Assembly: GCA_037355855.1 (NCBI GenBank)
Contig: CM074768.1
Location: forward strand, 1,054,001-1,118,000
Direction of reading: 5' to 3'
DNA: 64,000 nt
Origin: Pseudo-nitzschia pungens
Taxonomy: Eukaryota > Bacillariophyta > Bacillariophyceae > Bacillariales > Bacillariaceae
The notes below the pieces were generated by a model, which saw only the letters and a program-made list of their open reading frames with translations, was not told where the DNA came from and did not search any database. This document shows, piece after piece, positions 19,564-29,939 of this stretch. The translations under genes were made by a program, and so were the position numbers. Positions within the stretch are counted from its first letter, which is position 1. Each line of letters opens with the position of its first letter.

Positions 19564-20747
19564 ATGGCTCCGAAACAGCTTTCCGCCGACTGCCAGTTGG
19601 ACAGCGACTTTTGCCCCGGGGGCGCAAAGGTCAACCTCTTGGAACACACCAAGGGCAAGAAGGTGATCCTCATGGGATTGCCGGGGGCATTCACGCCCAC
19701 CTGGTACGTTTCAATGGATTGAATTGGATCGAATCGAATCGAATCGAATCGAATCGAATCGAAAAAGGATTAGAACGATTGGATTGCGTGTATTATCGAA
19801 TTGTTGGCATGCCTACGATAGTTCGGACCGCAGACAGCGACTGGGCAGGGAGGGAGAGAATGGAATGCCCTGCCCTGCCCTGCCCTACCCTGCCCTGCAG
19901 CAACAGTGAGGCGATTCATCGCATTGCATTGCATTGCATCGACACGGGATCCTTTCTGTTTTTCGTGGGACCTTTCGAAAACCTCATCTTGGTTGTCTTT
20001 GCTTTTCTTTGGGTCTGATTGTTGTCCTTGTTTCTGTTTGTTGCCGCTCAAATCTAAAATCCAATTCGAAACCACTTTTTGTGCGTTGGCTCAACTGCAC
20101 GTGCGGTACGTATACTCTAGATCCACACGACAAATTCCTGGATACATCAAGGCCGAAGACGGTACGTCAGAAGTAGTTTCGAGTTTTGAACAGAACGTAA
20201 CAATTCACTGCATCGCACTTTACTGTACCGAGTCGCTGATTCCGTAACACTGTGTACCCGGAGAGTTAGACATTGGTTTTCTCACAAAAAGGGTCGTCCC
20301 TGGTTGATTCTATCGTATCGTTTCGTATCGTTTCCACACCAACCATTATCTATGCGCACATGGACATGCACATGAACATGAACATGTACAAGCACAGAAT
20401 TAAAGGCCCTGGGCATCGAGGAAGTCATGTTCTACTGCGTCAACGACATGGCCGTCATGAACGCGTGGGCAAAGGACCAGAAGATCGAGGGAACCATGGT
20501 CAAGTTCTACGGGGATCCCACCAGCACCTTTACTCGGTACATGGACATGGAGATGACCCACCCCGGACCCGTCAGCGTCGGGCTGCTGGGACGCTGCAAG
20601 CGGTTCGCCCTCTACATCGATGACGGGGAGGTCAAGCACCAGTCGCTGGCGGAGGACTACGATTTCGATCCCGCCGGGGACGACTTTCCCGAGAAGGTCA
20701 TGCCGCCGCAGATGATGGAGGCCATCAAGAAGGTCCAATCGGAGTAA
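19564..20747 (+). CDS. peroxiredoxin, Prx5/AhpE-TSA type; three exons; intron-split TGA at the peroxidatic position (candidate selenoprotein)
   Basis: Exons 19564-19703, 20121-20161, 20398-20747 (176 residues); introns 19704-20120 and 20162-20397, both GTACGT...AG. Exon 1 ends GLPGAFTPT plus TG. Exon 2 starts A then TCC ACA CGA CAA ATT CCT GGA TAC (STRQIPGY). Exon 3 gives ELKALGIEEVMFYCVNDMAVMNAW and continues to KKVQSE. The spliced codon between TPT and STRQ is therefore TGA, exactly where the peroxidatic Cys (TPTCS) lies in Prx5-type thiol peroxidases, which reduce H2O2 and organic peroxides. No other AG acceptor lies between about 20050 and 20120, and the one AG I tested downstream (after TACATCAAG) breaks the frame of exon 3. 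Selenocysteine is one reading; a Cys-codon mutation or assembly error is another. No targeting signal is seen, so it is probably cytosolic. Confidence 0.85.
19725..19940. repeat. pentanucleotide microsatellites inside intron 1
   Basis: (GAATC)n at about 19731-19761, (CCTGC)n at about 19866-19898 and (GCATT)n at about 19920-19938, all within the first peroxiredoxin intron. Confidence 0.8.
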
Positions 20748-21733
20748 GATGGATACGGTCATTCATTCATTCACCGAAGATGGCAGCGCGGATCGTGTGC
20801 GCATCGATTGGGTTGCGCGCATTGTGCATAATGTGCATATTGTGATTATCAAACTACATCATGTAAAACAAAACAAAACAATACCCGGACGGATCGCGAT
20901 TGGTTCGGATCGAAAGAGCGATTGATTCGATTCGTCCCGGTCGGGAGACGTGAACCGGAGTGGCTCCGTGGTGGGGCACGGGGATGGCACGGACAAGGAA
21001 CCGACGGGTTTTTTCGGTCGTTGTAGGAATGACGATCCCTTGCATCCATTGCGATGGATTCATTGCTTGCTTGCTTGCAATACCACCACACGGACGGAGC
21101 AGGGATCCGATGCGAGAACGCATGGCAACAACGACTCCACCAATGAACACACACCATTTGTTCGTCTTGATGGTTTTGGTGGAGGCTTTGTTGCCTTTGC
21201 GTCTGAACAATGCGAAAATCCTCTTGTTGGCTTCTGTGCCGCTGCCAAAACCGCGACACACTCCAAGCTCCCACACTGGCGCTCCGTCACCTCTCCTAAT
21301 TTTTAACAATACTTTTAAAAAGATCTAACTGTAAATAGTTGACTAACCGTTGGCGTTTGACAACCAAATTTCTATTGTGCATCGACGATACTCTACTAAT
21401 GTAGTTCGATTGCAATCGATGATCTCTCCGAATATCGGTGTGACGAGATGGGGTCAACCTTCAAAACTGCAACGTTGCACGACGTCGAAATCGCGCGAGA
21501 CGCACATGCGCATGCAATCGTTGACGAGGTCATTGTTGCGAATGCCTTCCGACTCACACATGGCAGTAAGAGTTTATGGTCAGGATTGATGCGCGTTCAA
21601 AATTGCGATTGCCTTCGAAAAAGCGTCCGGGGTTCCTTCCACCGATTGATCGACGGTTTGCTTGCTTCCTCGCTCGTTCGCTCTCTTTTCTTGCTCGGTT
21701 CCGTGCCTGCTGTTGGTTCGCTTGCTTGCTTGC
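20748..21733. other. intergenic/3' UTR of peroxiredoxin; imperfect stem-loop candidate
   Basis: No gene. ATGAC at 21029-21033 and CGAT at 21108-21111 flank a stem (GATCCC..GC with GCAGGGATC), and GTCGTTGT/ACAACGAC could pair outside it. The arrangement recalls a SECIS core, but the apical AA pair is not where it should be and the loop is long, so no SECIS element is claimed. Confidence 0.3.
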
Positions 21734-24670
21734 TTACTTGTCCAATACCCCGGACGCCTGAATGGCCGCCAGACGGCACCAGAACGAGACCCGTCCCGAA
21801 TCGGAAGTGGCGGTGGCTCCGTCCAACCAGCCCGGATCGTGCGCCGGTTGCACCCGCGGTGGATTGTTTCCCGTCCCGTTGCCGCCCACGTCGGTGCTCC
21901 ACTGTACTTGCTGCGGCAGCGGTGGCGGCTCGAACGGTTGCTCCCGCGGCAGCAACGGCGATGGTTGCTGCATTGGTTGCTGCAATGGTCGCTGCTCCCC
22001 GCGGCCGGACCGCTCGTGGAGTTCCGATAGGACGGACCGGAGCTGGCGGCAGATTTCGGAAAAGCTCGGTCGTTTGTTGGGATCTTCGTGCCAGCACCGC
22101 TGCATCAGGTGCCGGAGCCCGATCGGCATGCCGACGTTCCCGGTGCGGGGATCCAGTGTCACGGGGGGCCGGGGCCGGAGGGCCTGTTCGGTGTCGCAGA
22201 CCTCGGCCGCCGACAAAAAGTTGCACCGGGTGCCCTCAAAGACCTCCCACATGCAAATCCCGTAGGAATACACGTCGGACGGCAATCCGTAGGGGAGGCA
22301 CTGGATGACCTCGGGGGCCATGGTCCGCATCGTCCCGATCAGTCCCGTCATCTTGTAGGTGTCGTAGTAATCGTTGCTCGCAGCGCTCTCGGTGGCAGCG
22401 GCGCCATCCCCACTCGACTCCCCCGCGCTTTCGGATGCGGAACGGGCGGAACGGGGAGTTCCCGACGACACCCTGTCCCGTGGTTTGCACTCCTTCGCCA
22501 GTCCGAAATCAAAGATTTGCATCCGCTGCTGCAGATACTGGGATGCATCGGCAAAAGCATTATTGCCGTCGCCAACCGTGGGCATCGGCACCAGTCGTTT
22601 TCCGCCCACGTTCTCGGTTTTCAGGTCGCGAAAGACAATCTTGTGGTGGTGCAGGTACCGCATGCCCTCCGCGACGTCAAAGAGAGCCAGGACGCGTTCT
22701 CCCAACAGCACCAAAGAGTCCGGGGGACAAGAGGATATGGTGGGACAATTGGTCGATGGCGACGGACCGTCGATTTCGTCAACGGCCGGAATCAACGACG
22801 CCGACGCCGATGCCGACAAAACCGAAGAAGCACTGTCCCGGGATGTGTCGCACCAAAACAGATTGTTCCAGGAGGGTCTTCTCTCCGACGGAGACGACCA
22901 CCACGACGCAAGGGACGGAGCGTTGTTCCGGTGGTGGTTTGCTCTGATTTTGACCCGTTCCAGAATGCTTCCCTGGCGCTTCCCCCAGGAGGTTGCCAGT
23001 TCGGCCAGCGTGAGGTGCAATCGATCGAGGAGCAAGCCGAAATCGGGCGATCCCGGGTCCGAGACGATGCCCCTCAGGGTTATCAGGTTGGGGTGGTTGT
23101 CAAAGGTCTTGTAGTAGGGATAATAGTCGTGGTGATGATGATGGTGATGTCGAACCGAGGAGGGTTCCGTGTAGGATCTCTGTTCGATGCAATAGAGTTG
23201 TTGCAACCGTGCCAAAAACTTGGCTTCCCTCGCCAAATCCTTCGCTGCCTCGATGCGCTTTTTGGGATACAGGTCCTTTCGTATTTGTTTCATGACCAGC
23301 AAGGAGCCGGTCCCGCCGGAGGTTTCCGTTTCCGTAGCGGTTTCCGTCCCCGTTCCCTGGGTCTGCAGCGTGTCGCTGCTATCGTTGTCGGCCCGTGTGA
23401 TGGACGCCGTGGGGGAGGGTTTTCGGGTGACACTTTTCCATTGCTGCCTCCGTCGCCAGCAATTCTGGGCGAGTTCCCGTCGCAGCATGCGATCGGTCCG
23501 GACGTTCTCCATGTGGATCTTCCGGCTCCGTTCCTTGGACGAGCACGAATCGGGCAACCGCCGTGGCGGCTTCCCGGGAGAATGACGGGGACGCAACTGC
23601 GGCTGCGATTGCGATTGCGATTGCGACTGCTGCCGGTTCGAACCGGCTGCACCGGCACCGGCACCGGCACGAGTGATACCGTTGCCGTTGCCGTCGCTGT
23701 TGCCCCCCCCGAGCGAAGACACGCAGGGCTCGGTAGGAGAGGACAACCACAGAGATGGTTTGTCGGAAGGATGATGATAATGATGATAACGATGATGATG
23801 ATGATGATGATGATGATGATAATGATGGGAGAAACCGCCGTGTCGTTGCCTCGTTGTGGGAACCGTGATGGTCCCGTGGGCATTTCCGTACAGGTCCAGG
23901 TCGGAATTGTTGATGGACCGGCTGCTGCTCATGAGCACGGAAGGCACGCCAAAAGCGGAAACCTTTCGTCGATCGGTGGTGTCACCGGTGTCGCCCCCCC
24001 CGTGAAAATTGAGATCGGCGTTGTTGATCGAACGACAGCCGACGCTCCGTGCGTCCGAGAAGGAGGATCGCCGCAGTGTCACGAGCCCGCCGCTGGCTTC
24101 CGGCCCGAGAGAATCGGAATCCCCGGTCAATGGACTGCAAGGTTCGTCGTTGTCGTTGTCGTTGTCGTTGTCGCTGTCGTCTCCGTCCACTTGAACATAA
24201 CGCTCGAGGTGATTCCGAGACCGCAAGCGAATCATTCCCACCTTGATGACGGTTCCAAATTCTCCCATGCCAATGGTTGTTTCCACTTCGACTTCGTTCG
24301 GTTCGAATCGGGGAACAACCACGCCGATGTGGGTGGTCTTGGCGCAATCGTTCGCACCCGAGTTTGCATTCGCCGTTGCTGTTGCTGCTGTTGCTGCTGC
24401 TGCTGCTGCCGAAAGCGTTGCCGAAAGCGCTCTTGCCCCATCCGCGTTGTTGTCCTGCTCCTGCTCCTGTACCCGATCCGTTGCTTGGATGTCCCTTGCT
24501 ATAGGAACCCCACCGGTGGAAAAGAAAGTCGAGTCCGTCTCCATCTTATCGAGATACGTCCAGGTGACTTCGCGCATTTGTTTGACAATGGAATCCTCCC
24601 GTTTCCGTCGACCCGCGTTGGAACTCGGAAAGAGACTCCTTTGGGTGCTGCTCCGGCTCGAATGCGTCAT
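21734..24670 (-). CDS. tyrosine-kinase-like (TKL) serine/threonine protein kinase with very long N-lobe insert
   Basis: 978 residues. Kinase elements in order: glycine loop IGMGEFGTVIKVG (133-145), ATP-anchoring Lys461 in LLVMKQIRKD, NHPNLITLRGI, catalytic FRDLKTEN (Arg681-Asp682), FDFGLAKE (DFG at ~721-723), GTMRTMAPEV (APE ~785), DVYSYGICMWEV and CWHEDPNKRPSF. The last three motifs are typical of the TKL group. All catalytic residues are present and it is an RD kinase. About 315 residues separate the glycine loop from Lys461, where normal kinases have about 15-20. This insert is low complexity, with Asp/Asn runs, a His-rich tract at 282-300 and Gln/Ser runs. No receptor domain or membrane segment is seen. 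Substrate and pathway are unknown. Confidence 0.9.
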   Translation of the reverse strand: MTHSSRSSTQRSLFPSSNAGRRKREDSIVKQMREVTWTYLDKMETDSTFFSTGGVPIARDIQATDRVQEQEQDNNADGARALSATLSAAAAAATAATATANANSGANDCAKTTHIGVVVPRFEPNEVEVETTIGMGEFGTVIKVGMIRLRSRNHLERYVQVDGDDSDNDNDNDNDEPCSPLTGDSDSLGPEASGGLVTLRRSSFSDARSVGCRSINNADLNFHGGGDTGDTTDRRKVSAFGVPSVLMSSSRSINNSDLDLYGNAHGTITVPTTRQRHGGFSHHYHHHHHHHHHRYHHYHHPSDKPSLWLSSPTEPCVSSLGGGNSDGNGNGITRAGAGAGAAGSNRQQSQSQSQSQPQLRPRHSPGKPPRRLPDSCSSKERSRKIHMENVRTDRMLRRELAQNCWRRRQQWKSVTRKPSPTASITRADNDSSDTLQTQGTGTETATETETSGGTGSLLVMKQIRKDLYPKKRIEAAKDLAREAKFLARLQQLYCIEQRSYTEPSSVRHHHHHHHDYYPYYKTFDNHPNLITLRGIVSDPGSPDFGLLLDRLHLTLAELATSWGKRQGSILERVKIRANHHRNNAPSLASWWSSPSERRPSWNNLFWCDTSRDSASSVLSASASASLIPAVDEIDGPSPSTNCPTISSCPPDSLVLLGERVLALFDVAEGMRYLHHHKIVFRDLKTENVGGKRLVPMPTVGDGNNAFADASQYLQQRMQIFDFGLAKECKPRDRVSSGTPRSARSASESAGESSGDGAAATESAASNDYYDTYKMTGLIGTMRTMAPEVIQCLPYGLPSDVYSYGICMWEVFEGTRCNFLSAAEVCDTEQALRPRPPVTLDPRTGNVGMPIGLRHLMQRCWHEDPNKRPSFSEICRQLRSVLSELHERSGRGEQRPLQQPMQQPSPLLPREQPFEPPPLPQQVQWSTDVGGNGTGNNPPRVQPAHDPGWLDGATATSDSGRVSFWCRLAAIQASGVLDK

Positions 24671-25232
24671 TGTGAGGTTGTTGCGGTATTGCTGTGATTG
24701 TGGTTATTATTGTTATTATTTTCGTACACGTACGATATCTTCTGTGGAATAACAATATATATGATTATTCCTTTGATGTAAAGCGTACGTGTAGCATGTA
24801 TGGTATCGGTTTGTCGGTCCCTAATTCCATTCACCGGCCCACAAAACAAGCATTAGATCCGCAGAAAGTTTTGTCGTGTTTGGGTCTCTTGCCAACAGTG
24901 GAGGTGGCTTCGGTGTTGGAGGGTACGGAATATTTTTGAATACGGAGTATTGAGTATGGAAGAGTGTAGTGAACACGAATTATTGAATAGCGAATTTGGA
25001 TATTGATGCCGCACTACGAGTGCAGCAAGTATGCTTCTGTCCTCCTCTGCTACTTCCGTACGTGTACTCGTTTGTTTGTTTGTAGTCCTCCGTCCAATGC
25101 GTTCCGTGGTGTGATTCCTTCCAGCTTCTTTCTATGCCTCGTTCCACGTCTCATTCATCGTCTTCTTCTTCTTCTTCTTCTTTTCGGGTATTCTATAGCG
25201 TGCTTCTCTCGTTCTCTCTTCAATTATCAATC

Positions 25233-25265
<33 letters not shown>

Positions 25266-26719
25266 TCAGGCAGGGATGCATGCATTGTTTACTCTCCCGT
25301 GTCGGCTGTGATCACAACATGTGGTGGTCTACGGTATTGCTCTGTAGGTCACTGTACAACAACATACAAGGATGAATAGTTTTTCGAGTTCAATCGAGAA
25401 CAATCTGCCAAAGATATATACGCTAATGGTAAGGTTACTGGTAATTACTGGTAAGTCACTGGTACTGGTACGGAATAAAGTAAGGTTACTGTACGATACT
25501 TCTTGTACTTCTTCTACAGTGGTTTCGGATCGCCACGATCACAAAAACCCCGACTGATTTGGTGTGTATGCTGACGGCTATCGACCACTCATCCAGTCCC
25601 TCTGCTATTACCGGTACGTATTGCTACGGTGCTGTTATTTGTATTTTGATTATTGTTCTTGTTTCTGCAGAGAAATAGTAAGCACCCGCGAGAACATGTT
25701 CGTCGCCATCGTTCGATCGAAAGAACTTTGTAGAGGCTACGGTATCGTTGGTGAAATGTTCTTATTGCTTTCCATAAGGTTACTATATATATAGCTGACG
25801 CGTTCTTTCGCCAAACAATATGTATTGCATCTCTAGAGAGAGGGGCCCTAACATATCTCTAGTACTGTACAGTATGTATCGATCAATTCACATGGAACAC
25901 CTTCTGTTTCGTTCACCAAAAAATAAATGTTCCCTATTTCAAAGAATATCGCGCCAATGAGTTGTTCTTTGGTGTCGAAAGAGATTGATAAACAACCTAC
26001 GGTACGTAAGAGTACCGGTAATTACGGTAAATTACTGGCAACACAATTGCTTGCACGTACGTAGTCTATGGACCACAGCCACAGTGAAACGAACGTCATA
26101 CGACAATAGACACTCTTTCGAGAATTCGCGATGACGAAACCGTGAAGGTTCAATCACAGTAAGGTTTACGGTAGTAAATTCTTACTTCTAGTACTAGAGT
26201 TTACCAGTGCAGAGAGAACGAAGTCGCACGGGAATGAAATAAATAATAATAACAAAGGAATGATTTCTGCTACGTACCGTACGATTTGACTTGACTCGAC
26301 TCGACTCGACTCGACTCGACTGAACACCGATTACTGTAGGGATTTTAAGATCTTACTTCGTACATACGGTACGGTACAATACGTGTACACGTACTTCGTA
26401 CACTATTCATTACTTCTATTTTTAAAATTAAGATGTCACACACCATTTGTTTAATGATTTTGAAGCTATTCAACAAGCTCTTATCGGTTCGGTTCAGGCT
26501 TTTGAGGGCATTGGACAGGCATCGGTTGTGAGGGTTGTTTCATGTCGTTTTTGACCGGTCGCAGCCTGATGATAACTAGTACTACTGTTTCAAGCGCGAT
26601 CGATGAGTTGCGCAAAACATTCATGCTCTCGATTGTTGTCGATGGTGACCAACGGGTTCGATAGAAAGACTATTGATGATCGTCGTCAATGCCCGATTTG
26701 TTCATTCGCTCGTTCCCTC
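24671..26719. other. intergenic with microsatellites and recurrent GGTAAGGTTAC-type words
   Basis: No supported gene. Tracts: (TCT)n about 25150-25180, (AATC)n about 25229-25265, (CGACT)n about 26288-26322. Short words such as TAAGGTTACTG and GTACCGTACG recur (25425-25500, 26268-26400). Confidence 0.5.
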
Positions 26720-28075
26720 TCAAAAAAAGACTTTGGTGGCGGCTCGCAGAGAGGCCTGGAACTTTCGAAGGGTGCTGATTTTCACCCGATCCTGGCCGTT
26801 GCTTTTGCTGCCCAGATTGTCGTAACCCCGTCGTTCCAGCTCCTGCAGATAGTCGCGATACAATTCGACAATCACCTGCACCAACAAGGGGCCCAGAGGC
26901 GCCGGCAGGGTCGATCGACCGTCTTCGGCGCGAGCCAAGAGCACGTGCGCTCGGTCGGAAACCTTCCGAACGACACGTTTGTATCCGTCGGGTGCGGGTG
27001 TGTTCGAACCAGAGGATGCCTCCCTCAGCAATTCGGCTTCGTTTTGTTCCGCCAGGCCCTCGTCTCGGAGCATGTCGCGGGGAAGATACATGCGTCCGAG
27101 CTTGGCATCTTGCGTCGCATCTCGCAGGATGTTGACCAACTGGATGGCCTTGCCGAGACAAATCGCTGGTTCCTTGGCGGTTTCGACCGCACGAAACGTG
27201 GCCTCTGTTGTCTTATTGTTGCCGCCATTTCCTTCGGGCGTCAGCAAGAGTGGCAAGAGCATGAGACCCACCGTTCCGGCGACCTGATAGGCGTACAATT
27301 CCAATTCGTCCATGTCTTGAATTCGTCGTTGGCCCACGGCGTCTGCTTTCATTCCATTGATCATGTCGTCGAAGGGTTTCCGGCTCAACAGGCTCTGTCT
27401 TTCGTCCTTGTTTCCCAGGTATTGGTATCGGTCGATGCACTCTTTGAGGGCCAAATCCATCAGATAGTCGTCTTCGGTATACTCTGCCGTCGCCTCGGAG
27501 CTGCTGCTGGCACTCGCGGACTCGCGAGCGCATTCTTCGGGACTGCTCCACAAGTTTTCGAATCGTTTCTGCCACACATCCAATTGCCGCTGCACCAATT
27601 CGGGATCGCCCGAGTTTTCTTCCGAGTCACAAATCTCGTCCAATCGACGGCACCATGCATACAGCGCCGAAGCATCCTTAGCCTTGTTGGGTGGAAGCAG
27701 TCGGCTTGCAAACAACAGGATGGGGTCGTGCCGAGCCATGAGATTTTGAATGGCCGAATCCGTTCGTTCTCTTCGCTGCCGTGTGATCATCGCTGCATCG
27801 AGTGATCCGTCGTCCCCTCCCGCCGTGCTCATCGAAAGACGGCGAAGCGGAGCCGAACGAGATGCCTTTGTCGCGGCGGGGTTGCATCGATCACAATGAC
27901 AACTCTTGGACCAATTCCTCCGTTCGCAAATATTTTCAAAAATCGAGTTTTGCTCGCCGGGCCTTGTCGACGGGGTCACTGAGGATTGTTTGAGGAGGAG
28001 TCCCGATCTGTGAGCGACGAACCCTTCCGCGGCCATCGCTGTCAGGATTATGGCGAGGAACAAGCTTGCCCGCAT
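26720..28075 (-). CDS. PSY: phytoene synthase, plastid
   Basis: 451 residues from the Met at 28075; an upstream in-frame Met at 28198 would put a basic 41-residue tail before the signal peptide. MRASLFLAIILTAMAAEGFVAHRSG is a signal peptide with a GFVA cleavage motif (bipartite plastid presequence). The squalene/phytoene synthase fold follows. Asp-rich motif 1 is YAWCRRLDEICD (~140-150). Motif 2 is VNILRDATQDAKLGRMYLP (~314-332), where most phytoene synthases have RDVGEDA. Both metal-binding Asp of each motif are kept. The enzyme condenses two geranylgeranyl diphosphates to phytoene, the committed step to beta-carotene and fucoxanthin-type pigments. Because of the motif 2 variation, a related synthase-like paralog (for example a divergent PSY copy or a mitochondrial NDUFAF6-type protein) cannot be fully excluded; the presequence favours PSY. 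Confidence 0.87.
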   Translation of the reverse strand: MRASLFLAIILTAMAAEGFVAHRSGLLLKQSSVTPSTRPGEQNSIFENICERRNWSKSCHCDRCNPAATKASRSAPLRRLSMSTAGGDDGSLDAAMITRQRRERTDSAIQNLMARHDPILLFASRLLPPNKAKDASALYAWCRRLDEICDSEENSGDPELVQRQLDVWQKRFENLWSSPEECARESASASSSSEATAEYTEDDYLMDLALKECIDRYQYLGNKDERQSLLSRKPFDDMINGMKADAVGQRRIQDMDELELYAYQVAGTVGLMLLPLLLTPEGNGGNNKTTEATFRAVETAKEPAICLGKAIQLVNILRDATQDAKLGRMYLPRDMLRDEGLAEQNEAELLREASSGSNTPAPDGYKRVVRKVSDRAHVLLARAEDGRSTLPAPLGPLLVQVIVELYRDYLQELERRGYDNLGSKSNGQDRVKISTLRKFQASLRAATKVFF

Positions 28076-28754
28076 CCCAAACCCGGAAAAAAGATTCCCC
28101 AGCTGATCCCTCCGACGATTTTCGTTTGAAACACGTCGTCTTTTCCGGAAGTGCTGGCGATAATGATGCATATGGCCCATGGAATGCCTCGAAACCAACG
28201 AGCTCGAAAGATGCGATAGGTTACTGTCTCTCAGTCTTCAGAAGATATCCTGCTCTCTATTTCTCACTTTTAGGCCGAGCGTTGTACTTCGTAGTTTGTA
28301 GTGATGCGTGCCAGTAAACTTACTCGTTTGTCAGTTACGGCCATCAACTGATGACCTTGGTACGAGCACGTACCGTACGTTTATTCAATACCAGGAAAAT
28401 GGTTGATGTTTGTTCTCTCGAGAAACTTGAAAGATTGTTGAAAGATTTCCCCACAAGTTTATTACTACGGATCCCCTAACAATTGATTTTAGGTTAACGG
28501 AGATTAGTGGAACACATACCAAAAAAAAAGAACCTTAACCCCCTCCTTACCAAAAATTTGACTCACATTTTAGAGATTACTGAAACCCCTTTGACTGTCG
28601 TCATTGGCTGCCATTGACTCACCTAGAGGGGGATTGAAAAGACTAATTGATTAGATCTATTTTGTGAGAACAAGAGTGTTCTTCGGTTCTTCGGTTCGAA
28701 TGTTTCGTTTCCGACAACAACAGGTGACACTTTGCTTTTCGACAAGAAATTGTC
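28076..28754. other. intergenic
   Basis: Between divergent phytoene synthase and the transposase ORF. No gene. Element ends for the transposase could not be fixed here. Confidence 0.4.
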
Positions 28755-29939
28755 ATGAACAACGACCTGGCTGATGAGAGGGCAAGGGCCCGAAGAGCTC
28801 TCCAACTCACCAGAGAGCTTGGGAAGAAGAGGAAGTCACTTCCACATCTAGGAGGTGGTGGAAGCAGGGGGTATGCAGTTTGGTTCCGGGAAGAAGAGCT
28901 TGCAAGAAAATTGGCTGGGGAACCAACAACTGCGTCGGAAGCAACAAGCCTGAAGAGATGGGAGAAGAGGCTCCATCCATATAGGATGACTGGTAACAGG
29001 GAAAAAGAGCAGCTTGTCGGACCTGCGTTGATTAGTCTTGCTATTTGCCTTGTCATCTATCCACAGAGTACTCTTGATGAGATAGCGATGTATCTCTACA
29101 ATGACGGATTTCCAGTTTATTCCAATCAGCTGATCTCTTGTCGATTAAAGGAGCTAGAAATCTCCAAGAAAAAGGCCAGTATCGAGGCTTACAAGGCCTA
29201 CTCAGCAAAGAACTTGAGGAGGGAGTACTTGTTTTGGAACAGACCATTGCCAATTGGTGTGGTTGGCATTCCCAGGAAGCGCTTTATCGATGTCAATGAA
29301 TTTGCCATGGAGCACAGAAGACTGAAGAGATCTGGAGGATGGGCACTTCGATTCCGTAGGATCCGAACAATTGGAAACTATGAGAAGGGAGAGAAGCTCA
29401 CCGTCATGATTGCTGTAGAGGCAGGGGATCCTGCAGTGCCAGACAACCAAACAGGGAGTATTGCTCATCCAAGGAGGTGGATTGATGTCAGAAAGGTTGC
29501 TGGGACCACAGGCTACAATTTTGCTCAGTTTATTGGCAGTATTTGCTCATCGATTGAGCGAGATCAGATCCCCGGAATCAACAATTGGAGAGTGTTCTTG
29601 TGGGACAACTTGAGCTCTCACTACAGTCCTCTTGTTTATGAGACTGTAATGGGGAGAGAAGGACCGACAAGGTTTGATATTCTCCCGCGTCCGGCCTATC
29701 AACCAAAGTATGGCCCCATCGAGTATGTGATCTGTCAGCTTATCAACCACATGAAAATCAATGTGACCAGGCAATTAAATCTGGATCAACTGGAGCAACA
29801 GATACTGGAATCAGCGGCAAAGATTGGTCCCTTCGATGCGACGTTTGCTCATTGTGGATACAGTGAGGATTGTACATACGAGGGTGTTGAAATAGTGGAG
29901 GAGGATCCGGACGCACCACTTGGTCCACCGGATCCATGA
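28755..29939 (+). CDS. Tc1/mariner-IS630-type DDE transposase
   Basis: 394 residues, uninterrupted. N-terminal helical, basic region with an HTH-like segment (LISLAICLVIYPQSTLDEIAMYL ... SNQLISCRLKELEISKKKA, in part). DDE_3-type core: Asp in KRFIDVNEF, Asp in VFLWDNLSSHYSP, Glu in KYGPIEYVICQL. The second and third motifs match the 'DN..H' and 'NPIE' positions of the IS630/Tc1 superfamily. All three acidic residues are present, so it may still be active or domesticated. Poly-A-flanked GGAAC/GTTCC-like words lie on either side (near 28511 and 30016), but convincing terminal inverted repeats with TA duplication were not found. Confidence 0.85.
   Translation: MNNDLADERARARRALQLTRELGKKRKSLPHLGGGGSRGYAVWFREEELARKLAGEPTTASEATSLKRWEKRLHPYRMTGNREKEQLVGPALISLAICLVIYPQSTLDEIAMYLYNDGFPVYSNQLISCRLKELEISKKKASIEAYKAYSAKNLRREYLFWNRPLPIGVVGIPRKRFIDVNEFAMEHRRLKRSGGWALRFRRIRTIGNYEKGEKLTVMIAVEAGDPAVPDNQTGSIAHPRRWIDVRKVAGTTGYNFAQFIGSICSSIERDQIPGINNWRVFLWDNLSSHYSPLVYETVMGREGPTRFDILPRPAYQPKYGPIEYVICQLINHMKINVTRQLNLDQLEQQILESAAKIGPFDATFAHCGYSEDCTYEGVEIVEEDPDAPLGPPDP

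Noticed and set aside
19710..19738. Reading through intron 1 of peroxiredoxin as TPTWYVSMD
   Set aside because: The frame stops after three further codons and the conserved STRQIPGY segment lies 400 bases away behind a proper acceptor.
22088..24697. 869-codon plus-strand ORF over the kinase gene
   Set aside because: Antisense shadow. The minus strand encodes a complete kinase with all motifs; the plus ORF is low-complexity read in reverse.
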